Below, piece by piece: positions 12,829 through 12,854 of a stretch of 12,854 bases of DNA. The position numbers and the translations under genes were made by a program. The stretch lies in the NCBI GenBank assembly GCA_039812405.1, contig JBDIAL010000100.1, positions 1 to 12,854 on the forward strand, given 5' to 3'. The first letter of the stretch is position 1, and each line of letters opens with the position of its first letter. This DNA comes from Nostocoides sp039812405. GTDB taxonomy: Bacteria > Actinomycetota > Actinomycetes > Actinomycetales > Dermatophilaceae. Below the pieces are notes generated by a model. It made no database searches. It was not told where the DNA came from and saw nothing but the letters and a program-made list of their open reading frames with translations.

Positions 12829-12854
12829 GCCCGGGCCGCCTCGAGGGCGCGGTC
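12825..12854 (-). CDS. 3' end of an upstream gene of the polyamine operon (fragment)
   Basis: Nine codons (DRALEAARA) and a TGA that overlaps the GTG start of the binding-protein gene by four bases, the same junction style as elsewhere in this operon. Too short to identify. In such operons an aminotransferase, aldehyde dehydrogenase or regulator would be typical, but nothing here decides. Confidence 0.4.
   Translation of the reverse strand, partial: DRALEAARA

Overview
The window reads as chromosomal DNA of a very GC-rich actinobacterium. The codons are dominated by G or C in third position, the subtilisin and its neighbours are of actinobacterial type, and most genes are packed with stop/start overlaps. 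An Intrasporangiaceae/Janibacter-like host is my guess from general style only.

Left block (1-3627, minus strand). A compact operon encodes a cytosolic subtilisin (S8) with a hexapeptide repeat, an ECF-like sigma-70 factor, a small protein ending in a beta-sandwich-like segment, and the N-terminal part of a TPR protein that continues past the window edge. The TPR part resembles actinobacterial TPR-CHAT proteins. Two candidate proteases combined with a dedicated sigma factor suggest an intracellular protease signalling, stress or conflict module. This is the most interesting system in the window.

Middle block (3628-7440, plus strand). An AT-rich, palindrome-bearing divergent promoter (about 3774-3822) precedes an ArsR-type winged-helix regulator and an overlapping MFS exporter gene, which form a self-regulated efflux cassette with slightly different codon use. 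A tandem universal stress protein follows. Both gaps around it (5660-6131 and 7032-7440) are non-coding but rich in structure: strong hairpins, a 20-bp imperfect inverted repeat, duplicated 13-mers, a tandem GC repeat and a G-quadruplex motif.

Right block (7441-12854, minus strand). A polyamine uptake operon runs from the 3' end of an unidentified gene through a substrate-binding lipoprotein, two permeases and an ATPase to a flavin amine oxidase. Import of putrescine or spermidine would feed directly into oxidative deamination. The first five genes overlap or abut. The only gap, between the ATPase and the oxidase, is filled exactly by a degenerate 14-15 bp tandem repeat.

Across the window the word GGCATA/TATGCC is far commoner than its C-to-T precursor GGCGTA/TACGCC, independent of reading frame. 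This points to a sequence-specific mutational or selective force.
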